From RGIG3009 sp045595445 (GTDB taxonomy: Bacteria > Bacillota > Clostridia > Oscillospirales > Acutalibacteraceae), in assembly GCA_045595445.1 (NCBI GenBank), contig JAZOAK010000034.1, forward strand, positions 1 to 15,791: a stretch of DNA of 15,791 bases, given 5' to 3'. The first letter of the stretch is position 1; every line of letters begins with the position of its first letter. The notes under the pieces were generated by a model that was not told where the DNA came from, did not search any database, and was given only the letters and a program-made list of their open reading frames with translations. This document shows, piece after piece, positions 1 to 7,415 of this stretch. A program made the translations under genes and the position numbers.

Positions 1-13
1 GACAGGAGTCGAA

Positions 14-54
14 CGGGCGTTAAGAAAACAGTCCGGTGGACTGTTTTTAGCCCG
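14..54. terminator. Left-edge long hairpin, possible terminator or dispersed repeat
   Basis: A perfect 10-bp inverted repeat (AAAACAGTCC, 3-base loop GGT, GGACTGTTTT; 25-47) sits inside a second 5-bp pair (CGGGC at 14-18 with GCCCG at 50-54). The A/T-rich base of the inner stem gives an oligo-T on both strands, so it could end transcription of a gene left of the window in either direction. The GC-rich part is only 6 bp, and the outer pair is unusual for a simple terminator, so it may instead belong to an intergenic repeat. The hairpin is visible in the sequence; its role is inference. Confidence 0.4.
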
Positions 55-360
55 ATGCGTTGTAGCGCCCTGACGGGCTGTACCGAAACTCATAGACGAG
101 ATCTTGCTACCGCACTGTACAAAAGACCTGTCACTCGGACCGCTTGAAATCCTTGTCAATTAAAGACGAGCGAGAGGGTTTCGGCGATCAGCGAAGTTGC
201 CGGTGGCAAGTTTGCCGCCAAAAATGGCGCAGCGCTGTGCGCAAGCCTCCGTCTGCAAGGCGAAGCCGCAGCAGACGTCAAGAGGACACCCCTCTTTACA
301 CAAAGGATGCGTTTTGTCTGCACGACTTTACGGTTGCATAAAAATTCGTCTTAAAATTGC
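55..360. other. Gene-free leader region upstream of the symporter operon
   Basis: About 300 bases with no credible gene. The two overlapping open frames here (144-341 and 197-439) lack ribosome binding sites, are rich in Arg/Ser/Pro/Cys and resemble no family I know. The stretch holds a cluster of small hairpins (separate entry) and is more GC-rich than the A/T-rich promoter zone that follows from about 340. It may be a decayed intergenic repeat or a structured RNA. Nothing more definite can be supported. Confidence 0.5.
197..296. repeat. Run of five small hairpins
   Basis: Five inverted repeats follow each other within 100 bases: TTGCC/GGCAA (197-209, loop GGT), CGCCA/TGGCG (216-229, loop AAAA), GCGCA/TGCGC (227-242), GTCTGC/GCAGAC (251-276) and AAGAGG/CCTCTT (280-296, loop ACACC). 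The second and third overlap slightly and cannot form fully at the same time. This density is higher than elsewhere in the window outside terminators. It could be a structured RNA, a mosaic intergenic repeat, or chance in GC-rich DNA. No known riboswitch core was recognised. Confidence 0.35.
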
Positions 361-367
361 AAAAAGC

Positions 368-389
368 ACCATATTCATCTTGATATGGT
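368..389. promoter_or_regulatory. Inverted repeat over the -35 box, candidate operator
   Basis: ACCATAT (368-374) and ATATGGT (383-389) form a perfect 7-bp inverted repeat with an 8-base spacer. The right half overlaps the -35 box TTGATA (380-385) of the promoter that drives the eight-gene operon. A dimeric repressor bound here would block RNA polymerase, which would make the operon inducible. The symmetry is seen directly; the operator role is inference, and no regulator gene is present in the window to pair it with. Confidence 0.45.
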
Positions 390-408
390 CAGAAAAATGT
401 GGTATAGT
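380..408 (+). promoter_or_regulatory. Sigma-A promoter of the arylacetate/2-oxoacid operon
   Basis: The -35 box TTGATA (380-385) and the -10 box TATAGT (403-408) are separated by exactly 17 bases, and a TGG precedes the -10 as an extended -10 element. Transcription should start near 414-416, giving a leader of about 40 bases before the symporter start. No other good promoter or terminator is seen between the eight genes downstream, so this is likely the main promoter for all of them. Confidence 0.7.
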
Positions 409-454
409 CTTTTTTGTATATTTATTTCAGGATATATAGGAGAGATCACTTGGC

Positions 455-1996
455 ATGATACTGGATTACGTCATTTTGGCATTGTATGCGTTAGCAATGG
501 TTGGCATTGCGTTTTATACCCGAAACCGCTCCGGTTCGGTCAATGACTTTCTGCTTGCCGGCAAAAAAGGCTTAAACGGCTGGTTGACGGCGTTCGCGTA
601 CGGAACCACGTATTTTTCCGCCGTTGTCTTTATCGGCTATGCCGGTCAGTTCGGGCGCTCGTTCGGTCTTGCGTCAATTTGGATCGGTATCGGTAACGCC
701 ATTCTCGGAACGCTGATCGCTTGGTTGGTTTTAGCCAAACGGACAAAGAACATGACACAACGGCTGCAAGCCAAGACCATGCCCGAATTTTTTGAAAAAC
801 GCTACGGTGACAAAACGTTAAAGTTCGTTTCTGCCGTGATTATTTTCATCTTCCTCATCCCCTACTCGGCTTCCGTTTACAACGGACTCAGCAGTTTGTT
901 TGAAATCGTGTTTGGCATTGAAGGCTGGATCGTGATAATCGCGCTTGCCGCGCTGACGGCGTTATATCTCTTCTTCGGCGGCTATTTTGCCACCGCGCTT
1001 TCCGATTTCATTCAGGGGATCGTCATGCTGATCGGTGTTGTCTGCATGGTCTTCTGCTTTATGCATTCCGAGCAGGTGAATTGGGATATTTCCAAGCTTG
1101 TGAACGACCCCAACCTCACCTGGTTTACCATAGGTACCGAAAGCAAAGGGCTTTACGGAAGTACGGTTTCCCTGATCTCGCTGATCGTACTGACCTCCTT
1201 CGGCGTGTGGGCACTCCCCCAAACCATTCACAAGTATTATGCCATTCGCGATAAGAAGGCGATTTCTCAAGGTGTGGTGGTCAGCACCGCCTTTGCGTTG
1301 ATCATTGGATTCACCGCGTATTTCACGGGCGCGTTGAGCGCGTTCTTCCCCGAAACGCAGGGTATTCCCCATGCGGAAGTGGTTCCCACCATGCTCGGGA
1401 TCGCCATTCCCGCAGGACTCACGGGTATAATCGCTGTGTTGATCCTTTCTGCGAGTATGTCCACGTTATCCTCGGTATCGCTGGCAGGGTCTTCGGTAAT
1501 TGCCGTGGATCTTTATAAAGGAAAGATCAATAAAAATGCCGGCGATAAGCGCGTCAACGTGGTGATGAAAACGTTGTGCTTGCTCTTCGTGGCGATTTCA
1601 GTCATCCTGGCGCTGCTCAATGAGAAATACGGCATTGCCGCCATCGCCTATATGATGGGTATCAGTTGGGGGACGTTGGCGGGATGCTTTATCGGCCCCT
1701 ACGTGTTGGGTGTGATTTGGAAACGCGTCACCAAACCCGCGGTGTGGAGTTCCGTCATTGGCTCGCTTCTGTTGACGGTCGTCTTGATCTTCGTCTTCGG
1801 ATACGACAAAAACGGTTGGGATTGCGCCGTGGGTGTCGCCTTGAAAGACGGCGTGGGGACTTCTCCGTTGATCGGTTCCATTTGTATGGTCTTCTCGCTG
1901 ATTATTACGGTGGTGGTCAGTTTGCTGACTAAAAAACCCGAAGATGCCATCCTCGCCGAAGCGTTTGATAAGCATTTCGAGGGAGAAATTCAATAA
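455..1996 (+). CDS. Sodium:solute symporter (SSS family)
   Basis: A 513-residue integral membrane protein, the usual size for the SSS family (PutP/PanF-like, about 13 membrane helices). It couples Na+ entry to uptake of a small organic solute. The family signature ATALSDFIQG is at residues 179-188. The helix-8 motif SMSTLSS at 334-340, which in PutP-like proteins holds the Ser/Thr that bind sodium, is intact. The protein is hydrophobic almost throughout, with a short charged tail. The start is supported by TAGGAG at 437-442. It is the first gene of the operon, 25 bases ahead of the first CoA ligase. From context the substrate is likely an arylacetate or aromatic amino acid, but sequence alone does not show it; proline, pantothenate or another carboxylate cannot be excluded. 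Family assignment is firm, substrate is inference. Confidence 0.9.
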   Translation: MILDYVILALYALAMVGIAFYTRNRSGSVNDFLLAGKKGLNGWLTAFAYGTTYFSAVVFIGYAGQFGRSFGLASIWIGIGNAILGTLIAWLVLAKRTKNMTQRLQAKTMPEFFEKRYGDKTLKFVSAVIIFIFLIPYSASVYNGLSSLFEIVFGIEGWIVIIALAALTALYLFFGGYFATALSDFIQGIVMLIGVVCMVFCFMHSEQVNWDISKLVNDPNLTWFTIGTESKGLYGSTVSLISLIVLTSFGVWALPQTIHKYYAIRDKKAISQGVVVSTAFALIIGFTAYFTGALSAFFPETQGIPHAEVVPTMLGIAIPAGLTGIIAVLILSASMSTLSSVSLAGSSVIAVDLYKGKINKNAGDKRVNVVMKTLCLLFVAISVILALLNEKYGIAAIAYMMGISWGTLAGCFIGPYVLGVIWKRVTKPAVWSSVIGSLLLTVVLIFVFGYDKNGWDCAVGVALKDGVGTSPLIGSICMVFSLIITVVVSLLTKKPEDAILAEAFDKHFEGEIQ

Positions 1997-2021
1997 TAGG
2001 AAAAAGGATTAGGTAACAAGC

Positions 2022-3314
2022 ATGATTTGGTCAAAAGAAGAAACCCTTCCCAGAGAGGAACTGGAAGCACTGCAACTTAATAGATTGCAGGAAACGGTAC
2101 GTCGGGTGTACGAAAAGGTCCCGGCATACCGCAAGAAAATGGAAGATGCGGGGGTAACCCCTGAGGATATTCAGACCTTGTCTGATCTTGCCAAACTCCC
2201 CTTTGTCACCAAGCAGGATATGCGGGACAACTATCCGTTTGGCTTGTTTGCGGTGGAAAAGGATCAACTTGTGCGTATTCACGCATCGAGCGGTACGACG
2301 GGGAAACCCACGGTAGTTGGGTACACGCAAGGGGATCTGGACACCTGGACCGAATGTGTGTCGCGCATTGCGTGCATGGGTGGTGCCGGCAAAAAAGACG
2401 TGGCACAGATCTGCTTCGGGTACGGTATGTTTACGGGCGCGTTGGGACTTCACTACGGACTGGAAAACATCGGTGCCGCCATCGTTCCCTCTTCGACGGG
2501 AAATTCGCAAAAACAGATTATGTATATGCAGGATTTTGAGACCTCGCTGCTCGTCGCCACCCCCTCTTACGCACTGCGATTGGCGGAGGTCGCCAGAGAA
2601 ATGGGTGTGGATCCCGAGCGCGATCTCAAAGTGAAGATCGCCTTGGTGGGCAGCGAACTGCTGACCGATGCCATGCGCGAAGAGATGCATAAGTATTGGG
2701 GCAAAGATCTGCTTATCACCTCCAATTACGGTATGAGTGAATTGATGGGTCCCGGTGTGTCGGGCGAATGCTTGGAGCATTGCGGCATGCACATTAACGA
2801 GGATTACTTCATCCCCGAGATCATTGACCCCAAAACAGGCGAAGTGCTGCCTGCCGGTGAGCAGGGTGAGTTGGTCATTACCTGTATCAAAAAAGAGGGG
2901 TTGCCGCTCATTCGCTATCGCACTAAGGATATTACGCGGTTGTTCTACGAGCCGTGTAAGTGTGGCAGAACGCTGTGCCGTATGGAAAACCTTTCGGGTC
3001 GAAGCGACGATATGCTGAAAATCCGCGGTGTCAACGTGTTCCCGAGTCAAATTGAGGAGGTCATCCTCAGTGTGGAAGAACTCGGTCCTCACTACGAGAT
3101 TATTTTGGAGCGTAAGGGGTATCTGGACAAGTTGACGGTCAAGGTAGAACTCGCACACAGTACCGACTCCTTCTCCGTTTTGGAGAAGATCACCGCAGAG
3201 GTTAAAAATAAATTGAAAATCATTCTCGGGCTCGATGCCAAGGTGTTGTTGGAATCTCCCAACACCCTGCAACGATTCGAAGGAAAAGCAAAACGCGTAA
3301 AGGATTTAAGGTGA
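2022..3314 (+). CDS. paaK: Phenylacetate-CoA ligase family enzyme (first copy)
   Basis: A 430-residue AMP-forming acid-CoA ligase of the PaaK family, at the family's usual length. It joins an aryl acid such as phenylacetate or indoleacetate to CoA through an acyl-AMP, and can run backward. Visible motifs are the phosphate loop SSGTTGK at 89-95, YGMSE at 236-240, and the hinge and C-terminal core GRSDDMLKIRGVNVFP at 326-341. A cysteine pair CKCGRT lies before the hinge, as is common in this family. The ribosome site AAAGGATTAGG precedes the ATG. Its stop codon lies within the ribosome binding site of iorA, 5 bases before that start, which suggests translational coupling. A second, clearly related ligase follows iorB. 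Pairing with iorAB points to arylacetates; the exact acid is not readable from sequence. Confidence 0.88.
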   Translation: MIWSKEETLPREELEALQLNRLQETVRRVYEKVPAYRKKMEDAGVTPEDIQTLSDLAKLPFVTKQDMRDNYPFGLFAVEKDQLVRIHASSGTTGKPTVVGYTQGDLDTWTECVSRIACMGGAGKKDVAQICFGYGMFTGALGLHYGLENIGAAIVPSSTGNSQKQIMYMQDFETSLLVATPSYALRLAEVAREMGVDPERDLKVKIALVGSELLTDAMREEMHKYWGKDLLITSNYGMSELMGPGVSGECLEHCGMHINEDYFIPEIIDPKTGEVLPAGEQGELVITCIKKEGLPLIRYRTKDITRLFYEPCKCGRTLCRMENLSGRSDDMLKIRGVNVFPSQIEEVILSVEELGPHYEIILERKGYLDKLTVKVELAHSTDSFSVLEKITAEVKNKLKIILGLDAKVLLESPNTLQRFEGKAKRVKDLR

Positions 3315-3319
3315 AGTGT

Positions 3320-5056
3320 ATGTCAAAGAAAACAATGATGCTCGGTAACGAGGCGATTGCCAGAGGTGCGTTTGAGGCAGGCGTCAAGTTGTCCAGCGCG
3401 TATCCCGGAACACCGAGCACGGAAATCAGTGAATATCTTGCCAAATACGACGAGGTCTACACCGAGTGGGCGCCCAATGAAAAGGTTGCCGCGGAGGTCG
3501 CAATCGGTGCTTCCATCTCGGGGGTCAGAAGCATGGCGTGCATGAAGCACGTCGGCTTGAACGTCGCGGCAGATCCGCTGTATACATTCGCGTATACCGG
3601 TGTCGGCGGCGGATCGGTGTTCGTCGTGGCAGACGATCCGGGTCTTGCCAGTTCTCAAAACGAGCAGGATACCCGCATGATCGCGCGTGCCGCACATGTG
3701 CCGGTGTTGGAGCCCTCCGACAGCGGAGAAGCAAAGGAGTTTGTGAAGTTCGCGTACGAACTCAGCGAGCGCTACGATACGCCCGTTATTCTGCGTACCA
3801 CCACCAAACTCGCGCACTCGCAAAGTGCGGTGGAGTTGTGTGATCGCGTGGAGGTTGAGGACAAGGAGTATGCCCGCTCACCTCAAAAGTACGTAATGAT
3901 GCCCGCTTCCGCGATCGGCAGACACGTGGTAGTGGAAGAACGCGAAAAGCGTATGGCAAAGGACGCGCCTACGTTCCCTGTCAACAAAGTGGAGATGGGT
4001 GATACCTCCATCGGCTTTATTACTTGCGGCATCGCCTATCAGTACGTCAAAGAGGTGTGCCCGAACGCCAGTATCTTGAAGTTAGGATTGGTCAATCCGC
4101 TTTCCCGCGAGATGATTGAGGACTTTATCAATCAAGTGGAAACGGTATACGTGTTTGAGGAGTTGGAGCCTGTGATTGAGGAACAGGTTCGCGCGTGGGG
4201 CTTTGAGGTCAAGGGTAAGGAGCTCTTTACCAAGCAAGGCGAATACAGCGCCAATCTCTTGCGCCGCGTTCTTGACGGCAAAGATGAGGCGGTGTTTGAA
4301 AAAGCGGATGCGCCCGCTCGTCCTCCCATCCTCTGCCCCGGTTGTCCTCACCGCAGCGTGTTCTCGGTGCTGAACAAGCTGAAAATTCACGCATCGGGCG
4401 ACATCGGCTGCTACACCCTCGGTGCGGTGGCACCCCTGAGTGTCATTGACACCACCATCTGTATGGGCGCAAGTATCTCCGCCCTGCACGGCATGGAAAA
4501 AGCAAAGGGAAAAGACTTTATTAAGAATTGGGTTGCCGTGATCGGCGATTCCACCTTCTTACATACCGGTATCAACTCCCTTGTCAACATGGTTTACAAC
4601 AAGGCGACCGGAACCGTGATGATTCTCGACAACCGTACCACGGGTATGACCGGACATCAGGAACACGCGGCTACGGGTAAGACTTTGAAGGGCGAAGACA
4701 CCTACGCGATTGATTTGGCAGCGCTTTGCCGTGCGATCGGTGTGCCGAACGTGATCGAGGTGAATGCGTTTGACGTTAAGGAACTCGAACGCGTCGTTCG
4801 TGAAAGTGTCAGCGGCGATACGCTGACGGTGATCATCACTAAGTCGCCGTGTGTGCTTCTGAAAGGGCAGCAGTTCCCACATAAGTGCGTGATCAACGCC
4901 GAAACGTGCAAAAAGTGCGGCATGTGCCTCAAAATCGGATGTCCCGCCATCACCAAAACCGCGGACGGTATGCGTATTGATCCCACAATGTGCAACGGCT
5001 GCGGGCTTTGCAAAAATTATTGTAAATTCAACGCGATTGAAACGGTGGAGAAATAA
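3320..5056 (+). CDS. iorA: Indolepyruvate:ferredoxin oxidoreductase, alpha subunit
   Basis: The 578-residue large subunit of the thiamine-diphosphate enzyme that interconverts aryl-2-oxoacids with aryl-acetyl-CoA, CO2 and reduced ferredoxin in the cytoplasm. The N-terminal pyruvate-oxidoreductase domain has the typical SAYPGTPSTEI and WAPNEKVAAE stretches. The thiamine-binding domain begins near CPGCPHR (about 339) and has GDS near 409 and DNRTTGMTG near 436. The C-terminus carries two [4Fe-4S] ferredoxin motifs: C-x2-C-x2-C-x4-C-P from residue 530 and C-x2-C-x2-C-x3-C from 558. The second is followed by Lys where Pro is usual. I prefer the ATG at 3320, placed 5 bases after AAGGTGA; a GTG at 3311 in the same frame would add three residues and overlap the ligase gene. 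iorB starts one base after the stop. Family is firm; aromatic specificity is inferred from family and context. Confidence 0.95.
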   Translation: MSKKTMMLGNEAIARGAFEAGVKLSSAYPGTPSTEISEYLAKYDEVYTEWAPNEKVAAEVAIGASISGVRSMACMKHVGLNVAADPLYTFAYTGVGGGSVFVVADDPGLASSQNEQDTRMIARAAHVPVLEPSDSGEAKEFVKFAYELSERYDTPVILRTTTKLAHSQSAVELCDRVEVEDKEYARSPQKYVMMPASAIGRHVVVEEREKRMAKDAPTFPVNKVEMGDTSIGFITCGIAYQYVKEVCPNASILKLGLVNPLSREMIEDFINQVETVYVFEELEPVIEEQVRAWGFEVKGKELFTKQGEYSANLLRRVLDGKDEAVFEKADAPARPPILCPGCPHRSVFSVLNKLKIHASGDIGCYTLGAVAPLSVIDTTICMGASISALHGMEKAKGKDFIKNWVAVIGDSTFLHTGINSLVNMVYNKATGTVMILDNRTTGMTGHQEHAATGKTLKGEDTYAIDLAALCRAIGVPNVIEVNAFDVKELERVVRESVSGDTLTVIITKSPCVLLKGQQFPHKCVINAETCKKCGMCLKIGCPAITKTADGMRIDPTMCNGCGLCKNYCKFNAIETVEK

Positions 5057-5057
5057 A

Positions 5058-5630
5058 ATGACAAAGAATATTATGATCGTTGGTGTGGGCGGTCAAGGTA
5101 CCCTGCTCACCAGTAGAATTATCGGAAAAGCGGCTCTCGCGGAGGGCTGCGACGTCAAGATCTCCGAGGTGCACGGCATGGCACAGCGAGGCGGCAGCGT
5201 GGTAACCTTCGTTCGTTTCGGTGAGGCGGTCAGCGAGCCTGTGGTGGAAGAAGGTCAGGCGGACGTTATCATTGCGTTTGAGCGTTTGGAAGCACTCCGC
5301 TACGCACATTTTCTCAAAAAGGACGGCGTGCTCGTCGTCAACGATTGTCGGATTGATCCCATGACGGTGGTGATCGGTGCCAAGGAGTATCCCGAAAACA
5401 TTTTGGACGAACTGAAAAAGACACACGCGGTTTACGCCATTGACGGTCAAAAGATCGCGTTGGAGCTCGGAAACAGCAAAGTCCTCAATTCGGTGGTGCT
5501 CGGCTTTGCCGCCGCTTTTGTCGGATTTGACGAGCAGTTGTGGCTGGATACCATTGCCGACACCGTCCCGCAAAAAACCATTGAAATTAATCAAAAAGCA
5601 TTTGCTCTCGGGTATAAAGCAAATCATTGA
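5058..5630 (+). CDS. iorB: Indolepyruvate:ferredoxin oxidoreductase, beta subunit
   Basis: The 190-residue small subunit, matching the family's usual length. It folds as the pyruvate-oxidoreductase gamma-type domain and completes the active site with IorA. The N-terminal glycine-rich GVGGQG is at 9-14 and the conserved HGMAQRGG at 39-46; both are hallmarks of this subunit. The frame is open upstream to 4977, but that part overlaps the ferredoxin domain of iorA. The ATG at 5058 has GGTGGAG at 5044-5050, 7 bases away, and gives the standard N-terminus. The gap to iorA is one base, so the subunits are almost surely made together. The second ligase gene follows after 14 bases. Confidence 0.94.
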   Translation: MTKNIMIVGVGGQGTLLTSRIIGKAALAEGCDVKISEVHGMAQRGGSVVTFVRFGEAVSEPVVEEGQADVIIAFERLEALRYAHFLKKDGVLVVNDCRIDPMTVVIGAKEYPENILDELKKTHAVYAIDGQKIALELGNSKVLNSVVLGFAAAFVGFDEQLWLDTIADTVPQKTIEINQKAFALGYKANH

Positions 5631-5644
5631 AAGGAAGACTACAT

Positions 5645-6943
5645 ATGATCTGGAACGAAACCAAAGAATGTATGAGCCGTGATCAGATGACAGCTCTGCA
5701 AAGCGCAAGACTGGTCAAACTGGTCGATTATATGTACCATAACGTGGAGTTTTACCGCAAAAAAATGCAGGTGATCGGGTTGATGCCCGGTGATATTAAG
5801 GGACTGGACGACCTTACCAAGCTCCCCTTTACCACCAAAGACGACCTGCGCGATAACTATCCCTTTGGGTTGTTTGCCGTTCCCAATTCTCAAATCGTGC
5901 GAATCCACGCATCCAGCGGTACCACCGGTAAAGCAACGGTAGTGGGCTACACCAGACACGATCTTGACGTGTGGGCGGAATGCGTTGCCAGATGTATGAC
6001 GATGGCGGGCGTTACAAAAGAGGACGTTATTCAAGTCGCTTACGGCTACGGTTTGTTCACGGGCGGTCTTGGTGCGCACGACGGCGCACAAAAGATCGGC
6101 GCGACGGTCGTTCCCATGAGTACCGGTAACACCAAGAAGCTCACCACCATGATGATCGACTTCGGTGCCACCGCGATCGCGTGTACCCCCTCGTATCTGT
6201 TGCACATCTCCGAGGCGCTCGCCGCAGAAGGTCTCTTAGATCAGATCAAACTGAAATCCGCCATCTGCGGTGCGGAACCGTGGACCGAGAAGATGCACAA
6301 GGAAATCGAGACGCGTCTGAATATCAAGGCGTTTGATATTTACGGCCTGAGCGAAGTCATGGGGCCGGGTGTGGCTTGCGACTGTGAGTTCCACAAGGGC
6401 CTTCACGTGTGCGAGGATCACTTCTACCCCGAGATCTTAAACCCCGAAACGCTGGCACCCGTTGCGGACGGCGAGGTCGGTGAACTCGCTTTCACGACGC
6501 TGACGAAAGAGGGCATTCCGCTGATCCGTTATCGTACCAAGGACCTGACCAGTTTGGATCATACCCCTTGCGAATGCGGCAGAACCAGCGCACGTATTTC
6601 CCGCTTTAAGGGGCGTGTGGACGATATGCTCATCATCCGCGGCGTGAACGTGTTCCCCAGCCAGATCGAAGCGGCACTCGTTGAGGTCGAGGAAGTTACT
6701 CCGCACTACATGATGATCGTCGACCGCGCCAATAACCTGGATACCCTGGAAGTGCAGGTCGAGTTGGATCAGAAGTATTACACCGACGAGATCCGCGTGA
6801 TCGAGGCATTGACGAAAAAGATCGCTCACGTCATTCAGCAGGCTCTCGGTATCAGCGCCAAGGTTAAAATCGTGGAACCTCAGTCGCTGGTGAGAAGCCA
6901 AGGCAAAGCGGTTCACGTGATTGATAATCGTAAGTTATATTGA
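5645..6943 (+). CDS. paaK: Phenylacetate-CoA ligase family enzyme (second copy)
   Basis: A 432-residue paralogue of the ligase at 2022-3314, with the same domain order. SSGTTGK is at 90-96, YGLSE at 233-237, GRVDDM at 323-328, followed by IRGVNVFPSQIE. Both copies share the stretches NYPFGLFAV and VRIHASSGTTGK but differ around the probable acyl pocket: GYGLFTGGLGAHDG here against GYGMFTGALGLHYG in the first copy. Different acid substrates are therefore plausible, for example phenylacetate against indole- or hydroxyphenylacetate. The ATG at 5645 has AAGGAAG 7 bases upstream; an in-frame TTG at 5627 overlapping the iorB stop is a weaker alternative. It sits between iorB and the ACT gene, a common clostridial and archaeal order. 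Catalytic motifs are complete, so it is not a decayed duplicate. Confidence 0.9.
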   Translation: MIWNETKECMSRDQMTALQSARLVKLVDYMYHNVEFYRKKMQVIGLMPGDIKGLDDLTKLPFTTKDDLRDNYPFGLFAVPNSQIVRIHASSGTTGKATVVGYTRHDLDVWAECVARCMTMAGVTKEDVIQVAYGYGLFTGGLGAHDGAQKIGATVVPMSTGNTKKLTTMMIDFGATAIACTPSYLLHISEALAAEGLLDQIKLKSAICGAEPWTEKMHKEIETRLNIKAFDIYGLSEVMGPGVACDCEFHKGLHVCEDHFYPEILNPETLAPVADGEVGELAFTTLTKEGIPLIRYRTKDLTSLDHTPCECGRTSARISRFKGRVDDMLIIRGVNVFPSQIEAALVEVEEVTPHYMMIVDRANNLDTLEVQVELDQKYYTDEIRVIEALTKKIAHVIQQALGISAKVKIVEPQSLVRSQGKAVHVIDNRKLY

Positions 6944-6960
6944 TTTAGGAGGATTGTGTT

Positions 6961-7389
6961 ATGTTTGCAAAACAGTTAACGGTATTCATCGAAAACAGAG
7001 CGGGCAGATTGTCCGAGGTCTTGAACGTACTGAAAGAAAACAAGGTCAACATTCTCTCAATGAGTCTTGCCGATACCACCGAGTACGGTCTGCTTCGCTT
7101 GATCGTGAACGATGCGGCGCTCGGCAAGGAAAAGTTGATCGAAAGCGGCTTTTCCTCCTTGCTGTCCGACGTTTCCATCATCAAGATCGCACATACCGCC
7201 GGTTCGCTGCAATCGCTCTTAAAGACCATTGACAAGGGCGGCGTGAACATTGAATATATGTACGGTCTGTCCATTGAATCGGAAGACGCATACGTGGTGC
7301 TCAAAGCATCCGACAGCGAAAAAATTGACGAAATTCTGAGCGCGAACGGCGTGAAAACGCTCTCGTGCGCGGATTTGGCACACATCTGA
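6961..7389 (+). CDS. Tandem ACT-domain protein, probable amino-acid sensor
   Basis: A 142-residue protein made of two ACT folds, roughly residues 4-66 and 72-138. The first has the typical opening LTVFIENRAGRLSEVLNVLKE and the NILSMSLADT strand. The second opens with VSIIKIAHTAGSLQSLLKTI and continues GVNIEYMYG. ACT domains bind small ligands, most often amino acids, at dimer interfaces. Free-standing tandem ACT proteins are often found beside iorAB-paaK genes; their role is not well established. There is no DNA-binding or enzyme domain, so it may act as an allosteric partner of IorAB or a ligase. The ribosome site TTAGGAGGA (6945-6953) is the strongest in the operon, suggesting high output. 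Domain call is firm, role is inference. Confidence 0.88.
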   Translation: MFAKQLTVFIENRAGRLSEVLNVLKENKVNILSMSLADTTEYGLLRLIVNDAALGKEKLIESGFSSLLSDVSIIKIAHTAGSLQSLLKTIDKGGVNIEYMYGLSIESEDAYVVLKASDSEKIDEILSANGVKTLSCADLAHI

Positions 7390-7415
7390 TCGGCGAGAGG
7401 AACGATAGGAACAAC

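Noticed and set aside
1..14. The reverse complement resembles a tRNA T-loop (GTTCGACTCC)
   Set aside because: The flanking bases do not form the 5-bp T stem and no other tRNA arms can be drawn; it is at the window edge and cannot be supported.
144..439. Two overlapping small + strand frames in the left intergenic region
   Set aside because: They have no ribosome binding site, lie in hairpin-rich DNA and resemble no known protein; the second runs through the operon promoter.
2031..3272. A 413-codon - strand open frame opposite the first CoA ligase
   Set aside because: It lies wholly antisense to a clear enzyme gene, its composition is odd (many His, Arg and Gln), and it has no known motif.
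4977..5057. Longer start for iorB inside iorA
   Set aside because: It would add 27 residues that overlap the iorA ferredoxin codons; the ATG at 5058 has a good ribosome site and gives the family's normal N-terminus.
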